A stretch of DNA of 64,000 bases from Bradyrhizobium diazoefficiens (GCF_018129965.1 NZ_JAFCKW010000008.1:62001-126000), one strand, 5' to 3'; shown: positions 9,082-17,880, counted from the stretch's first letter. The notes: generated from the sequence alone by a model not told the origin. Numbers and translations: made by a program.

Positions 9082-9942
9082 CTAGGGTTGGAAGCTGCGC
9101 GCAGAGGCATGTGCGAAGGGATTGACGGGGCCGCTGTTCATGCGCGCATTGGCGTCGGCCGCTGCGCCCGGCACCGGAAATGCGTAGCCGATGATGGTCT
9201 TGACGACCAGCCGGTCGGATGCCGGGGTCAACCCGTAGCCGACGCCGAAGTTCACGCCGAAGTCGCCCACCTTGAAATCGGTCACCGCGAACAGTGTGTG
9301 CGACTGGTCGGACAGCTTCTTGAAATTGCCGATCTCGCCGAAATCGGCGTAATACTCCAAGCCCGCAAATAGATCGCCTTCAAGCTTGCGCGCAACACGC
9401 GCCGCCGGGGCGAAATCGACCTCGCCATGGCGGCCGAAGCCGACATCGACGATCGGGTTGACGATGAACTCGTACTGCGCGTTGCGGATGCCGATGATGG
9501 GGCGGATTTCGAGGCCGAACCGGGTCTGCGAGAATTTCGGCATCTCGTAGCCGAGTTCGAAATTCACGCCGTAGAAGAAGTTGCGATCGCCCGCATTCGG
9601 CGAGACGAACAGCGTACGCAGCTTGAAGGCGTCGGAGAGGAACTGCTGGTTCTGCACCGAGAACGGCAGATACAGTCCGAGCTCCCACCATTCGGTCATG
9701 CCATAGGCGAATTCCGGCGTGCCGTTGAGGCTGTTGTGGGAGGGAATTCCGCCGGGGAAGGGCGGATCCTTCTGTCCGATTCCGACATAGTTGAGATGCT
9801 GCTGGATCGTGAGCTGGCCGATCGCGGCGATGCCGGCATTGTAGACCTGGATCTCGTCGGTGGCGCGCGCAGGGCCGCCTGCCGCCAGCAGGATCAACAT
9901 GCCGGCCAGACCCGCAACGCTGTGTGAAAGATTCTGCTTCAT
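9082..9942 (-). CDS. Exported beta-barrel-like protein of unknown function
   Basis: A 286-residue protein with a signal peptide (hydrophobic stretch at about residues 8-25, likely cut after A-R-A). The rest alternates polar and hydrophobic residues with many Phe, Tyr and Gly positions, for example in W-W-E-L-G-L-Y-L-P-F and F-G-L-E-I-R-P-I-I-G, which fits an outer-membrane beta barrel. I do not recognise the family with certainty. The start lies 9 nt after the mbfA stop on the same strand, so it may be co-transcribed with that iron-controlled gene. Confidence 0.6.
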   Translation of the reverse strand: MKQNLSHSVAGLAGMLILLAAGGPARATDEIQVYNAGIAAIGQLTIQQHLNYVGIGQKDPPFPGGIPSHNSLNGTPEFAYGMTEWWELGLYLPFSVQNQQFLSDAFKLRTLFVSPNAGDRNFFYGVNFELGYEMPKFSQTRFGLEIRPIIGIRNAQYEFIVNPIVDVGFGRHGEVDFAPAARVARKLEGDLFAGLEYYADFGEIGNFKKLSDQSHTLFAVTDFKVGDFGVNFGVGYGLTPASDRLVVKTIIGYAFPVPGAAADANARMNSGPVNPFAHASARSFQP

Positions 9943-9951
9943 CGCCGTCGG

Positions 9952-10923
9952 CTATGCCGCTCCAATCAAGATGCCCACCGCGAGCACGATGGCGCCGCCG
10001 AGCACGATCTGGAACACCGCCTGGAGGAACGGCGTGTCCATGTACCGCGCGCGGATATAGGCGATTGCCCACAGTTCGAAGAACACCACCACGCCCGCAA
10101 TCGCGGTCGCGATCCAGAACGCGTTCGCCCAATGATCCGGCACCAGATAGGGCATGGTGTGGCCGAGCCCGCCGAGCGTCGTCATCGCCCCGCAGGTGAG
10201 ACCGCGCAGCCATGGCGAGCCGCGGCCGGTGAGTGAGCCGTCGTCGGACAGCGCTTCCGCAAAGCCCATGCTGATGCCGGCACCGATCGATGCCGCAAGG
10301 CCGACCAGAAACGTCTGCCAGTTCTGATGCGTGGCGAAGGCCGCCGCGAACAATGGTGCGAGGGTCGAGACCGATCCGTCCATCAGGCCGGCGAGGCCCG
10401 GCTGCACATATTGCAGCACGAACATGCGGCGGTTGGTTCGGTCTTCCTCCGCGCGCACGTCCGTGTTCAGGATCTGCCCGGTCAGCTTGGAGGCGAATTC
10501 CTCGTGGCCTTTCTCGGCCTCGGCGAGGTCGCCGAGCAGGCGGCGGACCCCGACATCCTGCGCCCGTTCCGCCGCCTTCACGTAGAAGTTCTCGGCCTGC
10601 ATTTCCATGGTCTCGACTTCCTTGCGGATGGTGTCGAGCGGCAGGTTCTTGGTGAGCCACACCGGCCGGCGGCGCAGGAAGCCCTTGACGTCCTCGCGAC
10701 GGATCGGGGGCAGGTTCGGCCCGAAGCGCTCCTCGTACAATTCCAGCAGCATGTGCCGATGGCCGCGCTCCTCCTCGGCCATCTGTTCGAACAGCTTGGC
10801 TGAATCCGGGTAACGCTCCTTCAAATCCTCGGCGAAAGACATGTAGATACGGCTATCTTCCTCCTCGGCGGAAATCGCCACCGCGAGGACCTCGCGTTCG
10901 GTCAAATCGGCAAAATTCTTCAC
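9952..10923 (-). CDS. mbfA: Membrane-bound ferritin / iron exporter MbfA
   Basis: A 323-residue fusion of a ferritin-like N-terminal domain and a VIT1/CCC1-like membrane domain. Di-iron ligands appear in A-E-E-E-D-S-R-I-Y, E-E-E-R-G-H-R-H, M-E-M-Q-A-E-N-F-Y and E-A-E-K-G-H-E-E-F (residues about 20-145). The membrane half starts near residue 168 with several helices. In Bradyrhizobium and Agrobacterium, MbfA exports iron and protects against iron and peroxide stress, and is repressed by Irr when iron is low. A perfect iron-control palindrome sits 18 nt upstream of the start. The beta-barrel gene behind it may belong to the same transcript. Confidence 0.93.
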   Translation of the reverse strand: MKNFADLTEREVLAVAISAEEEDSRIYMSFAEDLKERYPDSAKLFEQMAEEERGHRHMLLELYEERFGPNLPPIRREDVKGFLRRRPVWLTKNLPLDTIRKEVETMEMQAENFYVKAAERAQDVGVRRLLGDLAEAEKGHEEFASKLTGQILNTDVRAEEDRTNRRMFVLQYVQPGLAGLMDGSVSTLAPLFAAAFATHQNWQTFLVGLAASIGAGISMGFAEALSDDGSLTGRGSPWLRGLTCGAMTTLGGLGHTMPYLVPDHWANAFWIATAIAGVVVFFELWAIAYIRARYMDTPFLQAVFQIVLGGAIVLAVGILIGAA

Positions 10924-10941
10924 TGAGTGCGCCTGCTTTAG

Positions 10942-10958
10942 TTTAGAATAATTCTAAA
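10942..10958. promoter_or_regulatory. Iron control element (Irr-binding palindrome) of mbfA
   Basis: TTTAGAATAATTCTAAA is a perfect 7-3-7 palindrome, 18 nt before the mbfA start codon. It fits the published ICE consensus bound by the haem-sensing regulator Irr in Rhizobiales. A site this close to the start should act as a repressor site, matching the known low-iron repression of mbfA. Confidence 0.9.
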
Positions 10959-11105
10959 CCGATATAGGGTGCAATCCGTTCAGGGTCAATTCACGCGAGC
11001 CGCGCCAACGCTCTGCATGGGAATGGCCGTCAGGATGGCGCTTGAGGGCATGGAACCGGTTCGCGACCTGCAGGTTCCAATCTCCAGATCTGGGTCGACG
11101 GGTGA

Positions 11106-11831
11106 ATGATGGACAAAGTCAAATTTCGTCTGAACGATCCGCGGCTTGCTCCGCGCCGCACCAAGCTCGAAATCCCCGGATGGGGCGGCAAGCGCGAGCC
11201 CCGTGCGAACGGGTCGCGTGAGCAGGTCTGGCACTGCGTGCCCTTTTCAGAAGGGGCGCAGTACGGCATCGAGCTGTTCTATCCCTATGATTTCGAGCTT
11301 CACGTCATGACCCGGGAGGGCAAGTTGATGCTCGAGGCCGATTGGGGTGAGCCGCCGCAAGGCGGAGCCGAATGGCCGCCATTTCGCAAGTTTGGCGATG
11401 CTTTCTACACCTATCAGATTTTGCTCGACCTCAAGGTCGAAAAAGGCATGGCGGTTCGCACCGAGCCACATCCGCGGTTCTATACCGATCCGACGGACAC
11501 TGTGCCGATTGCCGTCCCAGCGCTGATCCGCAATTGGTGGCCCATGATGTTCTTTTGCGTCTTCAAGGCACCGGCCGAGGGCCGAACCCACATCTTTCGG
11601 CCCCACGAGCCCTTTGCCCAAATCATCGTGATTCCCGAGGAAGCGAACTTCGAACTCGAGCCGATGGGGGAGGAGGAAGCGGCGGAGCGTGAACTGCAGG
11701 CCCGCCGGATCTACACCAACCGGCCCAAACTGGCCGCGGGCACCGAGTGGACGTCGTCATCCGACACGGTGTTCGACGGCACTTACCGGCATCTGCACCG
11801 CGCGGCCAAGGATAAGGCGCGTAACGGATAA
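11106..11831 (+). CDS. Conserved hypothetical protein, 241 residues
   Basis: I do not recognise the family. The protein is soluble, with no signal peptide or membrane segment, rich in aromatic and acidic residues (P-F-S-E-G-A-Q-Y-G-I-E-L-F-Y-P-Y-D-F-E). Its tail is charged, E-E-E-A-A-E-R-E-L-Q. Two adjacent ATG codons at 11106 and 11109 are both possible starts. It stands alone between mbfA and the histidine-rich gene and is divergent from mbfA, so the iron box might also affect it, but the distance of about 150 bp makes this uncertain. Confidence 0.65.
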   Translation: MMDKVKFRLNDPRLAPRRTKLEIPGWGGKREPRANGSREQVWHCVPFSEGAQYGIELFYPYDFELHVMTREGKLMLEADWGEPPQGGAEWPPFRKFGDAFYTYQILLDLKVEKGMAVRTEPHPRFYTDPTDTVPIAVPALIRNWWPMMFFCVFKAPAEGRTHIFRPHEPFAQIIVIPEEANFELEPMGEEEAAERELQARRIYTNRPKLAAGTEWTSSSDTVFDGTYRHLHRAAKDKARNG

Positions 11832-11964
11832 GCGCCATTCCAGCCCCCGGCAGCTTCAGCATGGCAGGATCGCGGCAGACGATCCTGCTTCAATGTCCCG
11901 ATCGGTCAGCCACAGCAAAACAGGACCCGTAGGTCCTGTTTGTCTCCATCCTGGCGTCGCGATC

Positions 11965-12324
11965 TCAATAGTCGCGGCGATAGAAGCTGTGATGGTGGTG
12001 ATGATGATGGTGATGGTGGTGGTAATACCGCCGATATCGCGGCACCACCACGACCGGCGCGTCGTAGCGACGATAGAAGCTGTGATGATGATGGTGGTGG
12101 TGATGATGGTGGTAGAATTGAGCCACCTGAACATTGTCGCTGGATTTTGGCGGGGCCGCCTCATCGAGGGCTTGCAGCACGGCGCCGGCATTTGCGATCG
12201 GCTCCAGCAAATCGGCGTATGAGTTCGCTTGCAGCACGTCCGTCGGTGCGGGTGCAGCCTGGGCGGTACCCAGCGCTCCAAGCGCCGCCACCGCTCCCAA
12301 TAATCCGGCGATCTTCTTGTCCAA
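11965..12324 (-). CDS. Secreted histidine-rich protein with two polyhistidine runs
   Basis: A 119-residue protein predicted to start at the TTG at 12324, preceded by GGAG 9 nt upstream. A signal peptide follows (L-G-A-L-G-T-A-Q-A-A). The C-terminal third has two runs of 10 and 11 histidines, each followed by S-F-Y-R-R, joined by a short linker with V-V-V-V-P-R-Y-R-R-Y; the second unit looks like a duplication of the first. Such a protein should bind Ni, Zn, Cu or Co in the periplasm, but this is inferred from composition only. A frame opening upstream at 12402 has no good ribosome site. Slippage at the CAC/CAT repeat could change the run length. Confidence 0.7.
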   Translation of the reverse strand: MDKKIAGLLGAVAALGALGTAQAAPAPTDVLQANSYADLLEPIANAGAVLQALDEAAPPKSSDNVQVAQFYHHHHHHHHHHSFYRRYDAPVVVVPRYRRYYHHHHHHHHHHHSFYRRDY

Positions 12325-12435
12325 TGTCGTTCTCCGTTTTCGCCGGACCCAACTCCGGTATGTCGCAACGTCGGAGATTGCCGAATGTTCCCTGAACCGC
12401 ATCTTAATGCCTTGTGGCGGCAGGGTGGCACCGCA

Positions 12436-13593
12436 TCAATTGGCGGAGGTTGCGGCGACGCTCTGGAGAAATTGCAACATCAGCCGGCTCACCTCGGCCG
12501 GCTGCTCCTGCTGCACCCAATGGCCGGCGCCATCGACGAGGTGGCAACCGAGCATCTTGGTGCACGCGCTGGCCTGCATCGCCTCCAGCACGCCCGGGCG
12601 CTGATATATGCCCCAATCCTGCCGGCCCGAGATGAAGCAGGAGGGCACGTCGATGCTGCGGCCGGAGAAAAGTTGCAGCTCGCTGTTGAACGCGCCCGAC
12701 GTGCCGCAGCGATACCATTGCAGGCCGCCTTGGAATCCGGTGCGGCCATATTCGGCACTGTAATAGGAAAGGTCGCTGTCCGGCAGCCATCGATTGGCAG
12801 CAATCGCCGCCGCCGACGGCATTTCCTTGCCGACCGTCTCGGCCATGGTCTGGCCGGCGTCCATCACGTAGTAGGTCGGCAGTTTCGCGAGCTCGCCCGC
12901 CGACCACGATGCCAGCGGTGTCGGCTTGTTGCCGATCCAGTCCGCGCTCTTGTGATGATAATAGGCGCGCAGGAAATCATGCACGCCCTGCGGGGCGTGC
13001 TGCATGTCGGCATTCGCCGCGCGTGTCGAATAGTACCATTGATAGTGAATGCGCGGGCGCGGCAGCGCGGCCAGCTCGCGGTGTACCGGATCGTCGATTG
13101 GGGCCTGCACGGGGGCATCGACGGTGTTGAACGGCAGCGGCGGCGGCCCGCCGAACGGCGCGCTCATCAGCGTCACCGAACGAAACACGTCGGGCCGGAT
13201 CAGCGCGCACCAGGCCGCGACCGGGCTGCCGAAATCATGTCCGGCGAGGTCGACCTGCTTGTAGCCGAACGCCGACACCAGCCCGAGCGCATCGCGCACC
13301 AGATTGAACAGACGAAACGGCGCGAGGTCGCCGTCGTAATCCGCATTCCAGCCGGTGGTGCGGCCATAGCCGCGCTGGTCCGGCGCAATCACGTGATAAC
13401 CGGCGGCCGCGAGCGCCGGCATCACCTTGCGCCAGGAGAAGGCCAGCTCCGGAAAGCCGTGCAGCAGCAGGATGCACGGCCGCCCTTTGCTCTCGAAGCC
13501 GGCCTCCAGCACATGCATGCGCAAGCCGTTGATGCCGTCGACATAACGCGAGCGGATTCCGGCGGGCAGGGGGATGTCGGGGAGATTGGCCAT
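12436..13593 (-). CDS. Alpha/beta hydrolase, epoxide hydrolase-like
   Basis: A 385-residue alpha/beta hydrolase. The oxyanion segment H-G-F-P-E comes near residue 45, the nucleophile elbow is G-H-D-F-G-S, so the nucleophile is Asp as in epoxide hydrolases and haloalkane dehalogenases, and the catalytic His lies in G-A-G-H-W-V-Q-Q-E-Q-P. H-G-F-P-E with D-Q-R-G-Y-G favours the epoxide hydrolase branch. Start is the ATG at 13593 with GAGG upstream; a start at 13683 would place the first 30 residues in a repeat. Substrate unknown. Confidence 0.85.
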   Translation of the reverse strand: MANLPDIPLPAGIRSRYVDGINGLRMHVLEAGFESKGRPCILLLHGFPELAFSWRKVMPALAAAGYHVIAPDQRGYGRTTGWNADYDGDLAPFRLFNLVRDALGLVSAFGYKQVDLAGHDFGSPVAAWCALIRPDVFRSVTLMSAPFGGPPPLPFNTVDAPVQAPIDDPVHRELAALPRPRIHYQWYYSTRAANADMQHAPQGVHDFLRAYYHHKSADWIGNKPTPLASWSAGELAKLPTYYVMDAGQTMAETVGKEMPSAAAIAANRWLPDSDLSYYSAEYGRTGFQGGLQWYRCGTSGAFNSELQLFSGRSIDVPSCFISGRQDWGIYQRPGVLEAMQASACTKMLGCHLVDGAGHWVQQEQPAEVSRLMLQFLQSVAATSAN

Positions 13594-13608
13594 GATGTTT
13601 CCTCGTCG

Positions 13609-13730
13609 TGCCGGGCATAGCCGTCCGGAGGACGGCGTCGCTTCCGCTCGCCTATGCCCGGCCATCGACGTTCTTGTTGTCATCGGATAGTAAGAACGTG
13701 GATGCCCGGGACAAGCCCGGGCATGACTGA
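13609..13730. repeat. Palindromic intergenic repeats, copy cluster
   Basis: Includes GCCGGGCATAG paired with CTATGCCCGGC some 40 nt later, then ACGTTCTT...AAGAACGT and ATGCCCGGGACAAGCCCGGGCAT. It fills the gap between the hydrolase and metallo-beta-lactamase genes. The right-hand unit is shared with 6888-6920 and 17960-17991. Confidence 0.8.
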
Positions 13731-13755
13731 AATAGTGCCCGCCGATCGCCCCGCG

Positions 13756-14625
13756 CTACACCGCCGCGCAGACGAACCCGCTGCCCTTGCGCTTGATCTT
13801 CCCCACCGACGGCGAGGGAAAATGCGCGGTGCAGCACAACGTGTCGGTGTCGCAATAGCGCTCCAGGAAGCTGCGGCGCGTCGTTGCCGCCGCGGCCGGA
13901 TCGACGTCGAACTTCACCGACATCTCCGGATAGAGCGTCTGGATCGGCGAGTGCATGAGGTCGCCGGAGAATACGGCGTCGTCCTTGCCGCGGCCGAAGG
14001 TGAACGCGACATGGCCGGGCGTATGGCCCGGCGTCGGCAGGATGCGGACGTGATCGCCGATCTGATGGTCGTTGCCGACCACCTCGTGGCGCCTGGCTTC
14101 CACCACCGGCAGCACGCTGTCGACGAAGGGCGGCACGGGCGCCTTCGCATTCTGCTCGGTCCAGTAGTCGAACTCCTGTTGACCGAACACGTAGCGCGCT
14201 TTCGGAAAGGTCGGCACCCATCGGCCGTTCTCCATGCGCGTGTTCCAGCCGACGTGATCGACGTGGAGATGCGTGCACATCACGAAATCGATGTCGTCAG
14301 GCGAGAACCCCGCGCCCGCGAGCCCGCGCAAGTAGGTGTCGTCGGTCTTCATGTTCCATTTCGGACGCTGCGGCCGCGGCTTGTCGTTGCCGATGCAGCT
14401 GTCGACCAGAATGGTGTGATGCGGCGTCTTGATCACGTAGGACTGGAAACACAGGATCAGCGTGTCCTGCGCGTCCAGCGCTTTCGACGCCTGCATCCAT
14501 GCGCGGTTCTCGGCCAGCACCTCCGGCGTCAGACCCGGCAACATGTCCAGCGCCGGCAGGAAGGTCGTCTCCTGCTCGATGATGCGATGGATGGTGAGGT
14601 CGCCTACGGCGAATGTCAGGCTCAT
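13756..14625 (-). CDS. MBL-fold metallohydrolase (lactonase-like)
   Basis: A 289-residue metallo-beta-lactamase-fold enzyme with the zinc motif T-H-L-H-V-D-H-V-G-W-N-T near residue 110, a downstream G-H-T-P-G-H and S-G-D-L-M-H. This layout matches the AHL-lactonase and quorum-quenching-like branch, although the substrate cannot be fixed. Start ATG at 14625. It is closely similar in layout to the protein at 16451-17299, so the two are paralogues. Its stop-to-start spacing with the glutathione transferase upstream is 16 nt, so they are probably one transcript. Confidence 0.87.
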   Translation of the reverse strand: MSLTFAVGDLTIHRIIEQETTFLPALDMLPGLTPEVLAENRAWMQASKALDAQDTLILCFQSYVIKTPHHTILVDSCIGNDKPRPQRPKWNMKTDDTYLRGLAGAGFSPDDIDFVMCTHLHVDHVGWNTRMENGRWVPTFPKARYVFGQQEFDYWTEQNAKAPVPPFVDSVLPVVEARRHEVVGNDHQIGDHVRILPTPGHTPGHVAFTFGRGKDDAVFSGDLMHSPIQTLYPEMSVKFDVDPAAAATTRRSFLERYCDTDTLCCTAHFPSPSVGKIKRKGSGFVCAAV

Positions 14626-14641
14626 GAGAATTCCCAACCGT

Positions 14642-15253
14642 TTAAGCCGCGGGCGGCACCGAGATCTTGACCGAAGGCCGCTCCAGCATCTTCTGATGGA
14701 AGGCGTCGAGCTTGGGATAGGCCTTGCGCCAGCCGCAATCTGCGAAGCGGAAGTCGGCATAGCCGAGCACGCAGACGAGGCCGATCTGGGAGATGTCGAA
14801 CGGCCCGTCGAGGACATCGGGCATGTTCTCGAAATGCGCCATGCCGGTCCAGGCTCGGTTCCAATGGTCGTCCGACCATGCCTGCCATTGCAGGCCCTGC
14901 GGCCGCACCATTTTTTCGTAGCGGCACAGCAGCATGGAATCGAGCATGCCGTTGATCAGGGAGTGATTGGTCTTGGCCTTCCAGCGACGCGGGCCGTAGT
15001 CCGGGATCAGGCTGCCGCCGGCCATCTCGTTGAGATATTCGACGATGACGTAGGAGTCCAAGATCACGTCGCCGTCATTGGTGATCAGCACCGGCAGCTT
15101 CTTCAGCGGCGTGATGCGCGAATAGTCCTCGTTGGCCTGACCCGGCGCGACAGTTGCGGACGTGAATTCGATCTTGTCGATCAGCCCGAGCTCGATCGCA
15201 GCGATGCGGACCTTGCGGGCGAAGGGCGAGGCGGGGGAGAAGGAGAGTTTCAT
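14642..15253 (-). CDS. Glutathione S-transferase family protein
   Basis: A 203-residue protein with a thioredoxin-like N-terminal half (M-K-L-S-F-S-P-A-S-P-F-A-R-K-V-R) and the glutathione-binding L-P-V-L with I-L-D-S-Y-V-I-V-E-Y-L. The helical C-terminal half begins near residue 85. The S-P-A-S-P-F start points to a Ser or Cys-free active site of the beta/theta-like bacterial type. Start ATG at 15253, with GGGACCC upstream rather than a clear ribosome site. It lies directly ahead of the MBL hydrolase. Confidence 0.87.
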   Translation of the reverse strand: MKLSFSPASPFARKVRIAAIELGLIDKIEFTSATVAPGQANEDYSRITPLKKLPVLITNDGDVILDSYVIVEYLNEMAGGSLIPDYGPRRWKAKTNHSLINGMLDSMLLCRYEKMVRPQGLQWQAWSDDHWNRAWTGMAHFENMPDVLDGPFDISQIGLVCVLGYADFRFADCGWRKAYPKLDAFHQKMLERPSVKISVPPAA

Positions 15254-15270
15254 GTTTGGGTCCCTTGCTG

Positions 15271-15351
15271 TCATTCCGGGGCGACGCGACAGCGTCGAAC
15301 CCGGAATCTCGAGACTTCGGGTCTGGCCCTTCGGACCATCCCGGAATGACG
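15271..15351. repeat. Palindromic intergenic repeat, copy 2
   Basis: Starts TCATTCCGGGGCGACGCG and ends CATCCCGGAATGAC, with CCCGGAATCTCGAGACTTCGGG inside. Close relative of the copies at 2818-2898 and 23218-23290. Confidence 0.85.
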
Positions 15352-15365
15352 CGTGGTGATGACTT

Positions 15366-16208
15366 CTACGCCGCGACGATTTCCTGACGCTGCTCGCCGA
15401 GGCCCTCGATGCCGAGCGTGATGACGTCGCCGACATTGAGGAAGGTCGGCGGCTTCATGCCGAGGCCGACGCCGGGCGGGGTGCCGGTGGTGATGATGTC
15501 GCCGGGTTCGAGCGTCATGAACTGCGAGACGTAGGAAATGCAGTGAGCCATGGAGAAGATCATGGTCTTGGTCGAGCCGGTCTGGCGGCGCTGGCCGTTG
15601 ACGTCGAGCCACATCGACAGGTTCTGCACGTCCTTGATCTCATCCTTGGTGACGAGCCAGGGCCCGACCGGGCCGAACGTGTCATGCGACTTGCCCTTGG
15701 TCCATTGGCCGAGGCGCTCGGTCTGGAAGTTGCGCTCGGAGACGTCGTTGCAGACGCAATAGCCGGCGACGTGGTTCAGCGCATCGGCTTCCGAGACATA
15801 TTTGGCGCGGGTGCCGATGATAGCCGCGATCTCGACTTCCCAGTCGAGCTTGGTCGAGCCGCGCGGCTTTTCGACTGCGTCGTTCGGGCCGGACAGCGAG
15901 GTGTTGGCCTTCAGGAAGATGATCGGCTCGGTCGGGATCGCCGCACCGGTTTCCTTGGCGTGGTCACTGTAATTGAGGCCGATCGCGATGAATTTCGAGA
16001 TGCCGGTGACGGGCGCGCCGAAGCGCGGCTTGCCGGAGACGGCGGGCAACGAGGCCGGATCGAGCGCGGCCAGCTTTTTCAGGGACTCCGGCGAATAGGC
16101 CTCGCCGGTGAGGTCCTTCAGATGCGCCGACAGGTCGCGCAGCTGGCCGGATTTGTCGATCAGGCCGGGCTTTTCCGCACCCTTTTCGCCGTAACGAACA
16201 AGCTTCAT
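15366..16208 (-). CDS. Fumarylacetoacetate hydrolase family protein
   Basis: A 280-residue protein of the FAH fold. The metal site is visible: L-D-W-E-V-E-I-A-A-I-I-G gives two acidic ligands and N-D-V-S-E-R the third, with I-G-L-N-Y-S-D-H at the fold start (near residue 75) and T-T-G-T-P-P-G-V-G-L-G-M near the C terminus. These enzymes cleave or decarboxylate acyl-pyruvates or act as dioxo-acid hydratases in aromatic and sugar breakdown. Start ATG at 16208, after GGGAGAAACGAG. Neighbouring hydrolases and the transferase fit a catabolic cluster. Confidence 0.9.
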   Translation of the reverse strand: MKLVRYGEKGAEKPGLIDKSGQLRDLSAHLKDLTGEAYSPESLKKLAALDPASLPAVSGKPRFGAPVTGISKFIAIGLNYSDHAKETGAAIPTEPIIFLKANTSLSGPNDAVEKPRGSTKLDWEVEIAAIIGTRAKYVSEADALNHVAGYCVCNDVSERNFQTERLGQWTKGKSHDTFGPVGPWLVTKDEIKDVQNLSMWLDVNGQRRQTGSTKTMIFSMAHCISYVSQFMTLEPGDIITTGTPPGVGLGMKPPTFLNVGDVITLGIEGLGEQRQEIVAA

Positions 16209-16450
16209 TCTCGTTTCTCCCTCAAGATGGACCGATCGGTTAACTAGCTTCATGGAACAGGGCGGCGGGAAATTCAACCGCTCAAAGCGGGCCGCATTGC
16301 AGACCTCGAATTTCCGGAGGTAACTGCGTGTCCCGGACGCGGCGCAGCGTGCAACGCTGCTCCGCCGAACCGGGAGCCAGAATGCCACAAGCACGGGCTC
16401 CGGCTCTGCAGCGCATCACTTCGTGCTGCGCAGCGTCCGGGGCACGAGAC

Positions 16451-17299
16451 CTAGGCCAGCGCCACGAACCTGAACGCATCCCCGTCGCGCTTGATATGCC
16501 CCGCCGAAAAATGCCCGCCGATCACCAGCGTCGGCGTGTCGGCAAACCGCCCGAACAGTTCGCGGCGTGTCGCGGCTGATTGCGCCTCGTTGGAATCCGC
16601 CGTCGACGACCAGCCGAGATGGGCCATCTGGCAGGGATGATGGGCGACGTCGCCGGTGAGCAATCCCTGCTCGCCGTCCGACTGGATCAGGATGCTCATA
16701 TGGCCGGGACTGTGCCCCGGCGTCGGGATCATGCTGATCTCGTCGGACAGACGGTGGTCGCCCGGAATCAAATCCGCCCGGTCGGCATCGACGATCGGCT
16801 TCACGGAATCGTCAAATACGGCCTGTTTGTCCGGTTCGGTCGAATGGTCGCGCCAATGTTCGTATTCGGTGCGGCCGAACACATAGCGCGCCCTGGGGAA
16901 GGTCGGCACCCATTTGCCGCCGACGAGCTTCGTATTCCAGCCGACATGGTCGACGTGAAGATGGGTGCAGAGCACGGTGTCGATGCTGTCGGGGGCGAAG
17001 CCTGCGGCCGTCATCGTCTCCAGGAACGGCGTGGTGCGGTTATTCCAGGTCGGGACGTTGCGGCCCTGCTTGTCGTTGCCAAGACCCGTATCGACCACGA
17101 TGCGCCGGCTTGGCGTCTCCACCACCAGCGAGTGGATCGACATCTTCAGCCGGCCCTCGTCGGTCGCAAAGTGCGGGATCAGCCAGGGCAGCTTCTGGAT
17201 GTCCTCGTTGCTGGCGAGCGGCAAGATGAAGCGGGTCGAGCCAACCGTCTCCAATTCCACGACCTTGGTGATTTTGACCTTGCCGACCTTCCACTGCAT
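16451..17299 (-). CDS. MBL-fold metallohydrolase, paralogue
   Basis: A 282-residue enzyme with T-H-L-H-V-D-H-V-G-W-N-T, T-P-G-H-S-P-G-H-M and L-T-G-D-V-A-H-H, the full set of zinc ligands of the lactonase-like MBL group. It is the paralogue of the enzyme at 13756-14625. Start could be the ATG at 17320 or at 17299; I favour 17299, which has GGGGG upstream and opens right at the conserved M-Q-W-K-V-G segment. Substrate unknown; lactones or ester-like compounds are possible. Confidence 0.85.
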   Translation of the reverse strand: MQWKVGKVKITKVVELETVGSTRFILPLASNEDIQKLPWLIPHFATDEGRLKMSIHSLVVETPSRRIVVDTGLGNDKQGRNVPTWNNRTTPFLETMTAAGFAPDSIDTVLCTHLHVDHVGWNTKLVGGKWVPTFPRARYVFGRTEYEHWRDHSTEPDKQAVFDDSVKPIVDADRADLIPGDHRLSDEISMIPTPGHSPGHMSILIQSDGEQGLLTGDVAHHPCQMAHLGWSSTADSNEAQSAATRRELFGRFADTPTLVIGGHFSAGHIKRDGDAFRFVALA

Positions 17300-17423
17300 G
17301 CGGCGTGCCCCCATGTTCATGCTTGGCGCCGAAACATGCTGGTTTCCGCCACCAAGTGCAATGGATCATCTGACGGCCTGCCGCGTTATCGCGGGAACCC
17401 GGCACAAGCCAGAGGGGGAGCAA

Positions 17424-17855
17424 ATGCCAGAGCTTTCAATTTCCGCCGAGAAGGTCACCTTCATCATCGAGAAGGCCCGAGAATTCGACGTCAAGGAAGC
17501 GGCGTCCGATCCGGACTCCGGCTCCAATGCGTCCGACGATAACGAGATCGACGTGCTGGATGACACCACGTCCGATCCGGTCGCCGCTGAGCTGTCGGGC
17601 TTCATTTTTGCGATGAACGAAGACGAGCAGCTCGACCTCGTCACGCTGATGTGGCTCGGCCGCGGCGACGGGACGGTGGACGAATGGGATGACCTCCGCG
17701 CACGCGCGATCGAGGCGCGCTCCGAATACAAGAAGCCGAGGCATGAGGCGGTGCAATATCTGCTGGGCGAACCGATGCTCGGCGATCTCCTGGCCGACGG
17801 CATGGACGAACTCGGCATCGACTGGACCGACGAGCGGACCACGCCGGTGGTCTAG
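17424..17855 (+). CDS. DUF3775 domain-containing protein
   Basis: A 143-residue acidic soluble protein, start ATG at 17424 with AGAGGGGGAG just upstream. The opening L-S-I-S-A-E-K-V-T-F-I-I-E-K-A-R-E-F-D-V and the later L-M-W-L-G-R-G-D-G with L-L-G-E-P-M-L-G-D-L-L-A match the DUF3775 pattern, a rhizobial family without known function. It is divergent from the MBL gene and single in its orientation here. Confidence 0.8.
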   Translation: MPELSISAEKVTFIIEKAREFDVKEAASDPDSGSNASDDNEIDVLDDTTSDPVAAELSGFIFAMNEDEQLDLVTLMWLGRGDGTVDEWDDLRARAIEARSEYKKPRHEAVQYLLGEPMLGDLLADGMDELGIDWTDERTTPVV

Positions 17856-17880
17856 ACTTTGCGATTTGCATGAGGTCGTC

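Noticed and set aside
7168..9372. Plus-strand frame of 734 codons
   Set aside because: Antisense to the amidase, cytochrome b561 and beta-barrel genes; Arg- and His-rich composition typical of a shadow frame.
12385..13620. Plus-strand frame of 411 codons
   Set aside because: Antisense to the epoxide-hydrolase-like gene, no recognisable domain.
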